Source: Paroedura picta
Taxonomy: Eukaryota > Chordata > Lepidosauria > Squamata > Gekkonidae
DNA length: 64,000 bases
Assembly: GCF_049243985.1 (NCBI RefSeq)
Contig: NC_135373.1
Span: 97,397,213-97,461,212, forward strand
Direction: 5' to 3'
Shown: in pieces, positions 1-12,700 of the stretch
Layout: the number at the start of each line of letters is the position of its first letter
Position numbering within the stretch: position 1 is the first letter of the stretch
The notes under the pieces: generated by a model
Seen by the model: the letters and a program-made list of their open reading frames with translations, nothing else
Told to the model about the DNA's origin: nothing
Database searches by the model: none
Program-made: the position numbers and the translations under genes

Positions 1-58
1 TTCAGTTTCATGCTTGCTTTGACATAGTATTTTATTTATCTTTTGTTCTACTCTGTAG

Positions 59-712
59 TGGCTGCTACTAGTCTAACAACTCCACAGACTGCATCCAGTG
101 TACATCCCAAACCACAGACTCCAGTCACTTCTGCACCTTTGACTTCTGGCTCCTTGACAACCTCAGTTCTTCCTGCAACAAATACAGCAACAGTAGTTGG
201 CACTAGCCAAATGGCTAGTGGAAGCACACAGCCTATGTCCGTTTCACTACAGTCCTTGCCAGTAATACTGCATGTACCTGTTGCAATGTCCTCTCAGCCT
301 CAGCTCCTGCAAGGCCATACTGGCACCTTAGTTACTAACCAGCAATCGGGAAGTGTCGAATTTATACCTGTGCAAAGTCAATCTAATGTTGGCAACCTAA
401 ACAAGACTCCATTAGCACTGTCATCTGCTAATTCAGCAAAACCAAACAACAGCCCTTCTGTATCCAGCTCTAGCGTTCAGAGGAACTCTCCAGCCAGTGC
501 TGGTTGCTCAATAGGGACAACTCTGGCAGTACAGGCTGTCTCAACAGCACATCCAGTTGTACAAGCCACAAGGACTACTTTGGCTACTGTGACTACATCA
601 GGGGTCTATACTCCCCCGACCACCAATAGGAGTTCCATACAGATGAAGATCCCTCTGACGGCCTTCAATACTGCTCCTTCTGAAATAAGCACCCCAGTGG
701 CACCTAGAATTG
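59..712 (+). CDS. ATF7IP: ATF7IP exon, Ser/Thr-rich linker region
   Basis: Acceptor CTCTGTAG at 51-58 and donor G|GTAAGTTA at 713. It begins with the last two bases of a Val codon and ends one base into a codon. The 218 residues start [18 protein letters not shown] and are almost all Ser, Thr, Pro, Val, Gln and Asn with no predicted fold, as in the unstructured middle of ATF7IP. The frame stays open to 912, but that part is intron. Confidence 0.92.
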
Positions 713-3700
713 GTAAGTTATCTTTGCCTACTATGTTTGCCTACTACTATGATAGAAAACCAGTGTACAAAGAGGGAATTTGGATGCTTCATACTGGCAT
801 GCTTTCCTCCATACAAAACTTGCTCTGTTTACAAAATGAGCATCCATCTCTGTTTGTGCTTAAGATTACTGTTTGTCAGCAAACAGAATTTAGTGAATAT
901 TGGAATAATTAAAATGCTGTGATAATCCAGCCTTGCAAATAACCCTGCAAAAATGCAACTGCACAACATTTTTCTAGCAATTTGAAGTTTTTAATTATTC
1001 ATTAAAATAAAATACTTATACCCCACCTTGCCTTTTAGCCCAGCTTGTCAGAACTAGCTCGTCAGATCTAGCTCGTCAGATCTCGAAAGCTAAGCAGGGT
1101 CAGCCCTGCATAGCATTCAGATGGGAGACCTCCAAGGAATACCAGGGATGGGGGACACAGAGTCAAGCAATACTAGCACTACATTGAGTTCCATCGTAGA
1201 GTATGTGGTTCACGTTTGATTTCTAGAATTGTATCTTCATCTCAAGGGCCAAATGACTGCTGTTTCCTGTTTATTTGACTGCTAGAGAACTAGTACTTCT
1301 GGGGCCTTGTTTGATGTTATCCTCTGGTTCAGTCACCAGTCCTAGCACTGGACCTTCAGATTGTCCTTGCCCAACTCACAGACAGGTTTTTTGAACCACT
1401 GATAACTGTGACATGCGCAGGAGCAGACTGGCCCCATTCAAACCATTGGGGAAAGCCCTGCGGCATAGATGGGGGGGGGTCACCTCCATGCCAAGGTCAC
1501 CTCAGCTTCAAGCAAAAGGAGGGACAGTCTACCACAAGCCATTGACCGTCACCCTACAGGGGGTGGGAAGGAGGATCCAAGTCTTTCTTGTACACATGGT
1601 GCAATGAGGAATAGGTCCCGCCTTGTGCATGCAGTGCAACATAGGCCCAGCTGTTCTTGCTTAATTGTGCAGCATGGTGAGAGACAGGCCTTGCCTTGCT
1701 CACTCAGTATGACCTGACTCATTTGTTCTCCCTCCTTGGTGAGATGCTGGGGGACATTTCCCAGGGCAGTTTTTCCTTCCGGTCCCTGGGCTTGTTTTTC
1801 CTTAGTGCTGAAGTGGTGATTTTGGATGATGTCTGTTCAGCCAGGAGAGTCTCTGAACTCTCTGGCTTATGATCCCTCTGTGTCCAAAGTTCTATAAGAA
1901 TTCCAGATGCTTTGTTTCTGCCATAGATTGTGTCAACTTTCCATCTCTTGTCCCTCATAACTTTTTTAAACTTACCATTCTTATAACTAGAGTGGGTTTT
2001 ACACTCCTTAGCCAAAAGAAGGGCTCTTTCCTCCCGTAATGTTCTGCTTTGTTTTTAAGATACTCAGACCATAAGAAAGGGTGCTGTGTCCTCACAGAGT
2101 TTAATCACTGGATCTCTCAGGTGCTCAAGTTGTGCTGTGAGCATTGTCAGGAATAGTTCCACCAAAGCTGTTGCTACCTACATCGTCAGTCTTCAGCAGA
2201 TTTGTTTCTCTTTCCAAACTCTGCAGAGCAGCTGTCAGGGTGAACCTTTTCATTTCCATGAGGCCTAATGTCCTGGATGCTCAAGTAGACACATCCTTAA
2301 GCTGACTTGTCCTAAATATTTTGTTTTCTTATACTCCCTGCAGGTATATCATCTAGCAGGTGTAATGTACAGAGATCAAGATAAACTAAAAGCAGGTTCT
2401 TACCTGTAACTGTTGATCTTCAAATTATTATCTAGGTATTCATACAACCTGCCCACCTTCCCACAAGAGATGCCTTTAACTTGGTGTGATGTACTTCTCC
2501 CATTTTTTATTATTGACATTCTTATATTTTAACAGAGAAGTTTAGTCTGTCTAGAGATAATGTATAAGAATGCTCCATTCAGTTTTAAATCACTATGGCT
2601 TCATAGCAACTAAGTAGCAACATTCCTTGTTATTTAAGAATTATCAAATTTCCAAGGTATCAATATGGCTTACAGTAAGATCAAGGCAAAAAAAAATGGG
2701 ATTTTATAATGTCATATATCAAATACCTTAGGCTTATAAATCTATATCAAAATTATTTTTCTGTGCATCCTAAATGCATATAATGGAGTCATTAAAAATT
2801 CCTGTTGAAAGGGTATTCCACAACTTCATTGCTGTCACCGAAAAGACCCTGTCATGCAGTGCCATCTGTCACACTTCCAGTGCCAGGCCATAAGTAAACT
2901 CCATGAGGATGACATGGGAACATGGGGAAGATCATATGGTGGAGGTGGTCATTGCATAGCTCGAGCTTTAAAAGTCAAAAACAGTTTTGAATTGAGTTAG
3001 AGATCAATTGGGAGCTGATGGTGGGAATTATGTCCAAAGTAGCTAATCTGTGCTATCAGGATGTCCCCTGAATTTTGGGCCAACTAGATTAGCCTAGACA
3101 TTGTTCAAAGGCAGCTACACATACTGTTTTAATAAGTGGTCCAATCTGAAGACTGTTTGGGTGCATGCAGCTTTGGTGGGATTCCCTGGTCAAGGAAAGG
3201 ATATGATCAAAAAGATGGCACAACTGGCAAAAATTCTTCTTAATAGTCTTCATTTTAAAGTTAATTCATACTTCCCATGTTCTGTTCTGAGAACCTGTCT
3301 ACTGATAACTTTTCTGGTGTTCTTTTATTTGGCACTTAATAATAGGCATTTTCAAGCTCTTATCAGTTTTGCGTAACTTACAACTCTGTGCAAACCAGAT
3401 GCTGCCCTCTATGTATTGTAGCCACTTTGCAACACCAAAGGGCTGGCAAAACCAGAAGACTCAATGGTTATTCAACTAAATGATGTTCTGCTTGATAGTT
3501 ACAGGTTGTGTGGGTCTGATTTATATTTTATTGTCCTGGGGCAGTGAAGCCTTGACAGGGTTAGACTGACAGTGTGGACTGTCTCATTAAGTAACAGTTT
3601 GAGATAAAATTTCAGTGACCTAAACGCAGTCAACAGAATAACGTTTTGCAGTAACTTTGCTTCACCAAGTGCCTTGACAATTTCAGGGTTCCCATATCCC

Positions 3701-6700
3701 TCTCAGTACAATATATTGTTACTTTAGTTTTGTATCCTGTCTAGCTAATGTCACAGCATTGCCTGGGTGAGAAACCATTTGTAGTGTCACTGCATGGCAA
3801 ATTTCTGCTCCTCTCCCCCCCCTTGCTTGTTAGTTACAAGTATGTGTAAGTATTCATGGTCTTAGGTCTTCTTCAAGGCCACAGGTGCCTCACCAGGGTT
3901 GCTTTCTGTTTCAATAAATTCACTGTGCTAGTTCCCAGAAAGACTTACTGTAACTTTCATTCCCTTGTTTTCTTTTCCTTTCCCACCGTTAAACTGCTCC
4001 CTTCCAGCATTCCAGTTCCATGGCAACAGTTGCCTAGAGCTATGCATGCCCTTCTTCCAATGTTAGATGTTTACTCAGTGCCACGGCTCCTCTTTTCTTT
4101 CAACCTACCCAGATTAATCTTTCTTCGCCTTCCATATCTGTATGACTTCAGAGTATTTGATGTAATTACAAATAAGTGACTCTCTACATTGCAATGTTTG
4201 TAGTCTAGCTTCTATGGCAGAAGACAAGGTTAGTGATTTCAAACCCCATTTGGGAAACTAAAGGTTAGATGATATTTAATTGGTTAAATTAAACCTAACC
4301 AAGAAGCAGAGTAGCTAAAGAAAAGTATTAGAAAAGAATTAGATAAGATGTCTGAGAGAAAGTGCAAGGAGGGCAGATTTGAGTAAAAGAACTAATGAAA
4401 GAATGAATGTGGGAAAAAAATAGTTGTTTTTGTGTTTTAAAGATAATAATAATTTTATTTCTATCCTACCCTTCCATATTGCTCAAAGCAGCTAACAACA
4501 GCAAAGCAACATGCAAAGTTAAAAAGTGGGGGGGAAATTACAATTATTGCTAATCCCCCCTCCCCCCAAAAAACCTAAAATTCCCAGACAGGGTCTTTTT
4601 GGCAAGGAGCTGATCTTCCAGCTCTCCTCCCCCTCCTAGCGCTGAGGCCAGCATTTCTTGGTGAATGTTATTCTAAACCTTGACCATAAGCCTGGTGGAA
4701 TAGCTCTGTTTTACAGGCCCTGTGGAATTGATTGAGATGAGGAAAAGCTGTGGGAGGGAGAAATGCTGATGTAGGCCAGCTGAGAATCAGAGTGCCTGAA
4801 GTAAGACATTAGGGGGATTGAAAAGCAGGGACAGGAGGAAACAGTAGGTAGTGAAGGTAGGGAGACAAGGAGGAAGTGAAGCTGGAACAAAAGCCTTGCA
4901 GTTATGCACAGGTTGTTGGAATGGCTGAGTACTGGTTTGAACTAAGCAGCCAGTTTCCTGATTGCAGCCTTCCTATAGATTTTAATATCTGTCTCTGTGG
5001 GCATATTACTACTGCCTTCTGAATGGATTATTGTATATTGTAGGGCTCTCCTGCTCCTGTAATTTTAATTAACTCTGCTTAAACTATGAAGAGAGAATCT
5101 GAAACAGATTGACAGTACTTCCAAGTTACAGTTGTCAAAGATGCTAATGTAATGTATATAACTGTTATACTGTTCCATGTTTAATTAGACTGTACAATTA
5201 TCTTTTGCCCCTCAAGAGACCCAGACAACCAGGTTGCTACCACCTCTACTGCCATCAACAGATATTTCAGCAAAGAAAGCACCTGAGAATGCACAACAGG
5301 TAGATTGCTGTTTGTGTTCTTTCTGTATTGATCCAAAACGTAATTCACATAAGTGTAAATTTGTCCCGATAATGTTCTACTTAAACAAACTACTTGGTTT
5401 TCTGTCTCCTGCCCATTCATCTGTTATAATTTTAGTTTCCTTTCCAAATGTTAATGAAGCTGAGCATTCAATGATATGTAGCAGAAAAGAACATTAGCTC
5501 TGGTTTGATAGTTAACGGTTAACAAAATTTATATCTTGTAATTTTGGGATTACTGGGTTTGCTTCAGGAACAGGCCTATTGATAAGGATAATAATAGCAA
5601 AAATATGATGGCAGAAAACAGCTGGAAATGATTGAATATCATTTTCTATATAAAAACAAAATGATGAGCACTTTGTATTGGGCACCGAGAAAGCAATTGT
5701 TTGAGTACAGAGGGGCTATTTCCTATTAATCTACAATGTTTCAAGGCTCTGGGTTGTTGTTTTTTTATATCCTGTTTTAAAATCATGGTGATTTCATTAC
5801 TTCTCTTCTGCTGTTAACTTTGGCAATTCCTTTGGAACCAGCTAAAGTAGGCTTTTCATGTTATGGCACTCTGTGGAGATTTATGTCAAATAAAAGTGCC
5901 TTTTCATTTGTCAAGGTGTTCAATGGGAATCTGTTGAGCTTGGTGACGATCACTGACTTTTAGCCTGTTATTTTTTTTAAAAAAAATCATAGCATGCAAA
6001 TTTAATGTTCTGTTGTAAAGGTAACATATTTTATAAATCAGTTGTTTGTCTTTCAGAGTGGAAAGCCTACAAGTGGAGTCATTGACCTAACATTGGATGA
6101 TGAAGATGATGGCTCTTCTCAAGGTAATTGAGAAGATAGGATTAAGAATTAGCTAAAGCAGATGAATGGCATAAATAGAAGTTACTATCATCTCCCTTTT
6201 GGGAGTTATAAGAGAGATCGGCCAAATAAATTTGTGTGTCTGTAAGTGCACCTGCTAACATTCCTAGCTGTTTGTACTTGCAGCATGAACACATTTTTAT
6301 TATTATTTGCTTAAATCACTCTAAAATGGTATTGCATCAATGAAAGAGAAAATAGCTCTTCTAATCATGATATTCTCGCAGCCACACAGTTTTTATGCAA
6401 AACTCCTGTTCATGGAATTCCAGAAGGTGATGTATGTGGTTCAGTCTTACCCAGCTTCCTAAACCTCTGGAGGCCAGAAGCTTCTCACTGTCTCAGGGAC
6501 ACCATTCAACAAAATGCCCTGACCCCACCAAGTCAGTCCTAATGGCTGATTAGCCAGCCCATGTCTGTGGTCGGCAGCTGATGTTCATAAAAATAGCCAT
6601 CCCCTGAAGGGGAAGAAACCTAAGATTTTCTGGCCCTAGCTTCAGCCAAAAGCCTGGCGGAAGAGCTCAATCTTACAGGCCCTACAGAACTGTGACAGCT

Positions 6701-9700
6701 CTGACAGGGCCAGGAGCTCATTCCACCAGGGCAAGGACCAGAGCTGAAAAATCCTGGCTCTGGTTAAGGCCAGGGTGACCACCTACAGACCAGGGACTAC
6801 CAGCCTATTCATACCTGCAGAGTGAAGGGCTCTGCGGGGGACAGAGGATCACTGTAGCCAGGTGTTCTGGGGACAGATAAGGCACTGATAGCCCTATCTG
6901 TCCCCAGAACACCTGGCTACAGTAAAAGGTGATTGTTAACAGAAAGTTAATAAATATATATTTATTTATTTTATTAAAAATATATCTTTAGGATATATGC
7001 TAAAACTAGAGGAGCAGGAGAGAAATTATTTCTCATGCTAGCAAAGTTATGCTCAAAATCCTACAAGCCCCAGCAATATGTGGACTGAGAACTTCCAGAA
7101 GTACAGGCAGGATTTTGAAGAGGCAGAGGAACTAGAGACCAAATTGCCAACATACGCTGGATCATGGAGAAAGCTAGGGAGTTAGTTCCAGAAGAACATC
7201 TACTTCTGCTTCATTGACTATGCTAAAGCCTTTGATTGTGTGGAGCACAACAAATTGTGGCAAGTTCTTGAAGATATGGGAATACCAGAGCATCTTATTT
7301 GTCTCTTGAGAAACTTATATGCAGGTCAAGAAGCAACGGTGAGAACTAAACATGGAATCACTGATTGGTTCAAAATTGAGAAAGGAGTTTGGCTAGGCTG
7401 TGTACTGTCGCCTTGCCTATTTAACTTGTATGTGGAGCACATCATGAGAAAGGCGGGATTAGAGGAGTCACAAATTGGGATCAAGATTGCAGGGAGAAAT
7501 ATCAACAACCTCAGATATGCAGATGATACCTCTCTAATGGCAGAAAGCAAAGAGGAACTAAAGAGCCTGTTGATGCGGGTGAAGGAGGAGAGTGCAAAAG
7601 TTGGCTTGAAACTCAACATCAAGAAAACAAAGATCATGGAATCTGGCCCTCTCAATTCCTGGCAAATAGATGGGGAGGAAATGGAGATAGTGACAGATTT
7701 TATTTTCCTGGGCTCCAAGATTACTGCAGATGGGGACTGCAGCAAAGAAATTAAAAGACACTTGCTCCTGGGAAGGAAAGCTATGGCAAATCTAGACAGC
7801 ATCCTAAAAAGCAGAGACATCACCCTGCCAACAAAAGTGCATTTAGTCAAGGCTATGGTCTTCCCAGTTGCAATGTATGGCTGCGAAAGTTGGACCATAA
7901 GGAAGGCCGAGCGTCAAAGAATTGAGGCTTTTGAACTCTGGTGCTGGAGAAGACTCTTGCGAGTCCCTTGGACTGCAAGGCGAACAAACCGGTCAGTCCT
8001 AGAGGAGATCAGCCCTGACTGCTCCTTAGAAGGCCAGATCCTGAAGATGAAACTCAAATACTTTGGCCACCTCATGAGAAGGAAGGACTCCCTGGAGAAG
8101 AGCCTAATTCTGGGAGCGATCGAGGGCAAAAGAAGAAGGGGATGACAGAGAATGAGGTGGCTGGATGGAGTCACTGAAGCAGTCGGTGCAAACTTAAATG
8201 GACTCCGGGGAATGGTGGAGGACAGGAAGGCCTGGAGGATCATTGTCCATGGGGTCGCGATGGGTCGGACACAACTTCGCACCTAACAACAACAACAAAA
8301 AGCCACTTTGGGTCCTCATTGGGGAGAAAGACAGACCAGTACAGAGGGAGAAGCAAACAATGGAAAATCCCATGGCTAGGAGCAAGCAGGAGAAGGCTTT
8401 TCCAGCCTCCCAAAATAAGACTTTTGGGGAAGAGTTGCCAATCCTGGGTTAAAAAAATCCTGGAGGTCTGGGGTGGAGCCAGCGAAGGACAGGGTCTGAG
8501 GAAGGGAAGGAGCTCAGCAGGAATATGATCCCATCCAGCCCACCTTCTGAAACTGTCATTTTCTGCAGGAAGTTAAGCACAGTTGGCCCTGGTCCACAAT
8601 GAGATGGGTGACCACCAAGAAAGTCCAGTGTCACGACTGCCTAGAGGCAGGCCATGACTAGCCACCCTGGAATGTCTCTCACTAGGAAAACACAGTGGCA
8701 GCAGAAAGAGAGACAGCTGCCCCCTTATTACCCCAAAATTCTTCACCCTCCCTCTGGATCCTTTTACTGTTCCCAGGGGGGCATACCGCCCACTTTGGGA
8801 ACCATTCATTTAGTACATGCAGGTTTATGTGTAAACATCCCATTTGTGTTCTATAGTAACTATATATATGGGTAATAAATAATATTTATCCTTCAGCCAT
8901 GCTGCCAGAGCAGTGCTGTCATCCCTCTCTTGTGCATAGCCTGAATATTTTTGGATTATAATTAGTACACAGAATTTTAAAAAGTATCCCATATTTTGTG
9001 TCCCAATGAGGTAATCAGATGGGTCGGACACGACTTCGCACCTAACAACAACAACAGAGGAGCATACAGTGTTGTTCCCACGCATGCAGGGCTAGCCGTT
9101 CTGAAACTGAAGTAAACCAGGATAGGCTTAGGTCTACAGCTAAAATGTCACGCTAGCTTCTTCTAAGTAACATATAGTTCTGTTTCATGAAGATTTCCTA
9201 AGCTCAAAACATGTTTTAGGCTAGCATAATATTTCATGGATTGGGTATGTGCTGGTGTAACATGGTATAGTAATGAACTGTGTGCATACAATCCTCCATT
9301 GAAAGTTTTGTTCATGCATTATGCAAAAATAGAGTATAAATGGATTGTGTTGGGATAAATGCCTGTGTCAATTCTCACATGAAGAATATAAATTTTCAAA
9401 AGGGGTGTGTAAAGTAGAATGGAAGATGTTGAAGTCATGTTTGTCAGTTGTCTTTCTTTTCCCTAACTGCATATTGACTTACTTTTAAAGCAGAGGGCAA
9501 AAAGCAGAACCAGAACCCTTCAAACACATCTGGAATGGCCCTGCCTGCTCAGCCCGTCACTCGCCCACTGCAGCCAGTACCGACAACCCCTGTCCAACAG
9601 GCAAGTGTGCCAGCAAGTGGCTTATCGCAGACTACCATACATGTTCTCCCCACAGGTAATTCCTCTATTTATAAAGCTATGCATGTTTTTTTGCGTTCAA

Positions 9701-12700
9701 GCTACTCAGACTTATCTTGATCTAGCAGTGGGAGCAGCCATACATAAGCTAGGAAATGCTGACAGTTCGTTATAGAGATTAAAGAACAATGCATTACATC
9801 ATGGAAGCATTTATTGTAGAAAGTAAGAAACTGAAGATTTTTCAGATGACAATATTATCTTACATCATTTAAATGGCTAAGAGAGGGAGTAATGCAGGAA
9901 AATGTTACTGGCCTAGATCTAAGGGAATTACTCTAAAGATGATCACGCTATTTTCTCCATCTTTGAGGAACCTCCATCCACTCATTACCAAAGTAACTTC
10001 TGTTTTTTATAGTTTATTCAGAAAAGTGTATGGAAAGTGCACACTTAATGTGTTTGTTTCAAAAATTAGCATTAGAGAATGTGTTAGGTGCTGACTGACT
10101 ACTAGATATTCTCTAGAGGGGGAGGTGCACAACATACAGTATAATGATTGCATGCAGCCTGCAAATTGGGCTCCGTGACCATGGATATCTGTAGGTCTCT
10201 ACCAGGACCTCCTCAGCAGTATAGTGGGAATGTGTTGGCTAGTGAAATGACACTGCAAAAGATGGGAGCCCCCTCTGTCTTGTTTGCCCCCAGTCACTTT
10301 CCCCAGCTTGCAGTAGGCATCTGCTTTTTGTCAGTGGTTCTTCATCCTTTCTGCTGTGATGAAACAGGGGAAGAACTCTGCCCAAAGGGATGAGCTCAGC
10401 AGTAACTGTTTAAAGGGAGAAGTTGATGACTATAGCAGTTGGCTTCTCCTGTGAGGTTTAGAGTACATGTTTGGTCTTTCCTTCTCTGACTCTACTTCTG
10501 GCTATGATATACTCAACTGTGAGAATTACTTCCTTGCACAGTGACTACACAAATGGTCATGTTCAAAGTGTTGCTAGGTCCCTAGGATCCCAAGATCTAG
10601 GATGGGGCATGAAGGCGTCATGTACTTCAGTAAAGCCACCCCTTACTTCCAGATTGGTCCATGTTGTGAATCCTTCCTCTGGATAATAACTTTAGAGTTG
10701 CAAGCTTCACCAGTTCCATTTCCACATTGATATGTGTGGTAGAGCTTCATTGAATTGTTCTTCGATGAGGATTTTGAAAGCTATCACTTTATTCTGTTCT
10801 CTTGACTCTCCTAAGTAAATCTTGTTATTGAAAGCAAATGCCAATTGAGTGTTATAAGAAATTATGTTCATCAGGTCTGATTCTAATGCTTTGGTTTTAT
10901 GCAGTGCTTGATTTCTAGATACAGCACACTAATATTCTGGTTATTTTGACTTGTAGCCCAGACAACTGTGAATGTAACCCATCGTCCAATGCCTCAGGCT
11001 ACTGCCCGGCTCCCAGTACCAAGAGCTCCTGCTAACCATCAGGTGGTTTATACTACTCTTCCTGCACCATCAGGGCAGAATCCTGTGCGAACCAATGTTA
11101 TGCAGAGTCCTAATTTAAGGCAGGTTACTCCACAAAGTTCAGGTAAGCAACCTTACTTGCAGATTTGTTCTGTACTTTGTGGCCAAAATTTGAATACACC
11201 TGAAGTGGTGTAGATTGGCTCATTCCTCAGTAGTCATTACTTAAATTTCATTTCTGAACTTGAGCTTTTTACAAGGTGTAGGTCTGCTTGTGTGGCTACA
11301 AATTCTTGGTGTCCTTTACATACATAAAAGCTTCTCAGAATATACAAAGCCAATGCCCATGTAATAAACTGCTACTACTGTACCTCATGGCTTAGGTCTT
11401 CCATTTTTATGGGCTGGAAAAATCACTGGAGACTGCCCAACCATTAGGAAGAAAGTGTTGGGATACATAAGTGTTCCATAGTGGGTTGCTGCCTTCGTAA
11501 CAGATTCAAGCCTACATGTGATGAAGGTCTCCTCCAGGACTATGGCCTCATTGGTGATAGCCCATCACTGCCTGTAGGCTGTGGATGTTACTTCTAAGAG
11601 CAGCCTAACATCCCCTCTCTTCAGAGGGGGGAAAGCTCTTCAGAAGCAATTAGTTAGCCTGTTTTAACAGGTTCCTGGTTGTGATCCCAAGTTCCTGTGT
11701 GTCCCAGCTAAAGAGAAATTATGGCACACATTAGGCCATGGCCTCTGGATTTTGTATCAGTTCAGGCATTCCAGACAGCAAGCATGGCATAGTGGTTAAG
11801 TGTGGCAGACTGGAGAGCCATGTTTGATTCCTCACTCTTCCACATGCAGCCAGTCAGGCAACCTTGGACTAGTCAGTTCTCTCAGGGCTGTTCTCACAGA
11901 GCAGTTCTGTTAGAGCTTCTTCAGCCCCACCTACCTCACAGGATTTCTCTTGTAGGGAAAGGAGTTTGTAAGCCACTTTGGGACTCCTTTGGGTAGGGAA
12001 AAAGTAGGGTATAAAATACAAGCTCTTTCTGGGGAGAAAAGGAAAGGTGGTTGTAAGCCACTTTGAGACTCCTGGTAGAGAAAAGCAGCATATAATAATC
12101 AGCTCTTCTTGTTCCTCCTTCTGTATTTGTGCATTGTAAGACTGGCTCCCAGAAGGTCAGTAGATCAATACATTGGTTCCAGCTTGTGAGTCAACATTAT
12201 CTCTGATAATGTTAGCTACTCAGTGGGTTTTCCTCAGCATCAGTGCCTTCCTTAAAAAAAGATGGTGAAGGCTGTTTATGTCCTTTAGCCTTTTGCATTG
12301 CATCAAGAGACATACAGAGATTATTTAATAAGTATGCTGTTCTGGCTTGTTCAAAAAGGAAGTGAAATATCTTTTTGGAATTGTGGTAAATAGGTAACAA
12401 TTTTATTTGCAGAAAAGAGGGCTGAAATTTATTCAAACAAATGTTGTATTGTATTGGAGATGATGATTTGATACAGAATTGGAATGGTATATGTGTAATA
12501 TGTGTTTTGTGTAATATATTTGTTTTATAGTTTTCTCTGTATATTAGTTTGCAGTAAAGGATACAAGACTTTAATAGTCATACGTAAATGGCATCCAAGA
12601 GCCTCTTGTGGCGCAGAGTGGTAAGGCAGCAGTCTGAAAGCTTTGCCCATGAGGCTGGGAGTTCAATCCCAGCAGCCGGCTCAAGGTTGACTCAGCCTTC

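Larger units (their letters stand above)
713..5216 (+). other. ATF7IP intron (4.5 kb)
   Basis: Holds a 5S-headed SINE fragment (1056-1156) and old LINE 3'-end-like DNA (about 2800-2980 and 4440-4770). I recognise nothing in 1200-2800 or 3000-4400. Confidence 0.7.
6124..9493 (+). other. ATF7IP intron (3.4 kb) containing a BovB fragment
   Basis: Holds LINE 3'-end-like DNA (6560-6850), a perfect inverted repeat (6851-6923), a 5'-truncated BovB (7028-8298) and a separate BovB tail (9018-9056). The ATF7IP reading frame does not continue here. Confidence 0.75.

Noticed and set aside
713-912. Continuation of the first ATF7IP exon frame past 712
   Set aside because: A strong donor GTAAGTTA follows 712, and the sequence beyond loses the Ser/Thr-rich character. 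Read-through would be an intron-retention form without support.
12598-12680. tRNA gene suggested by A- and B-box-like sequence
   Set aside because: It is the head of a Sauria SINE with body, tail and target-site duplication; no tRNA fold with anticodon arm can be drawn.
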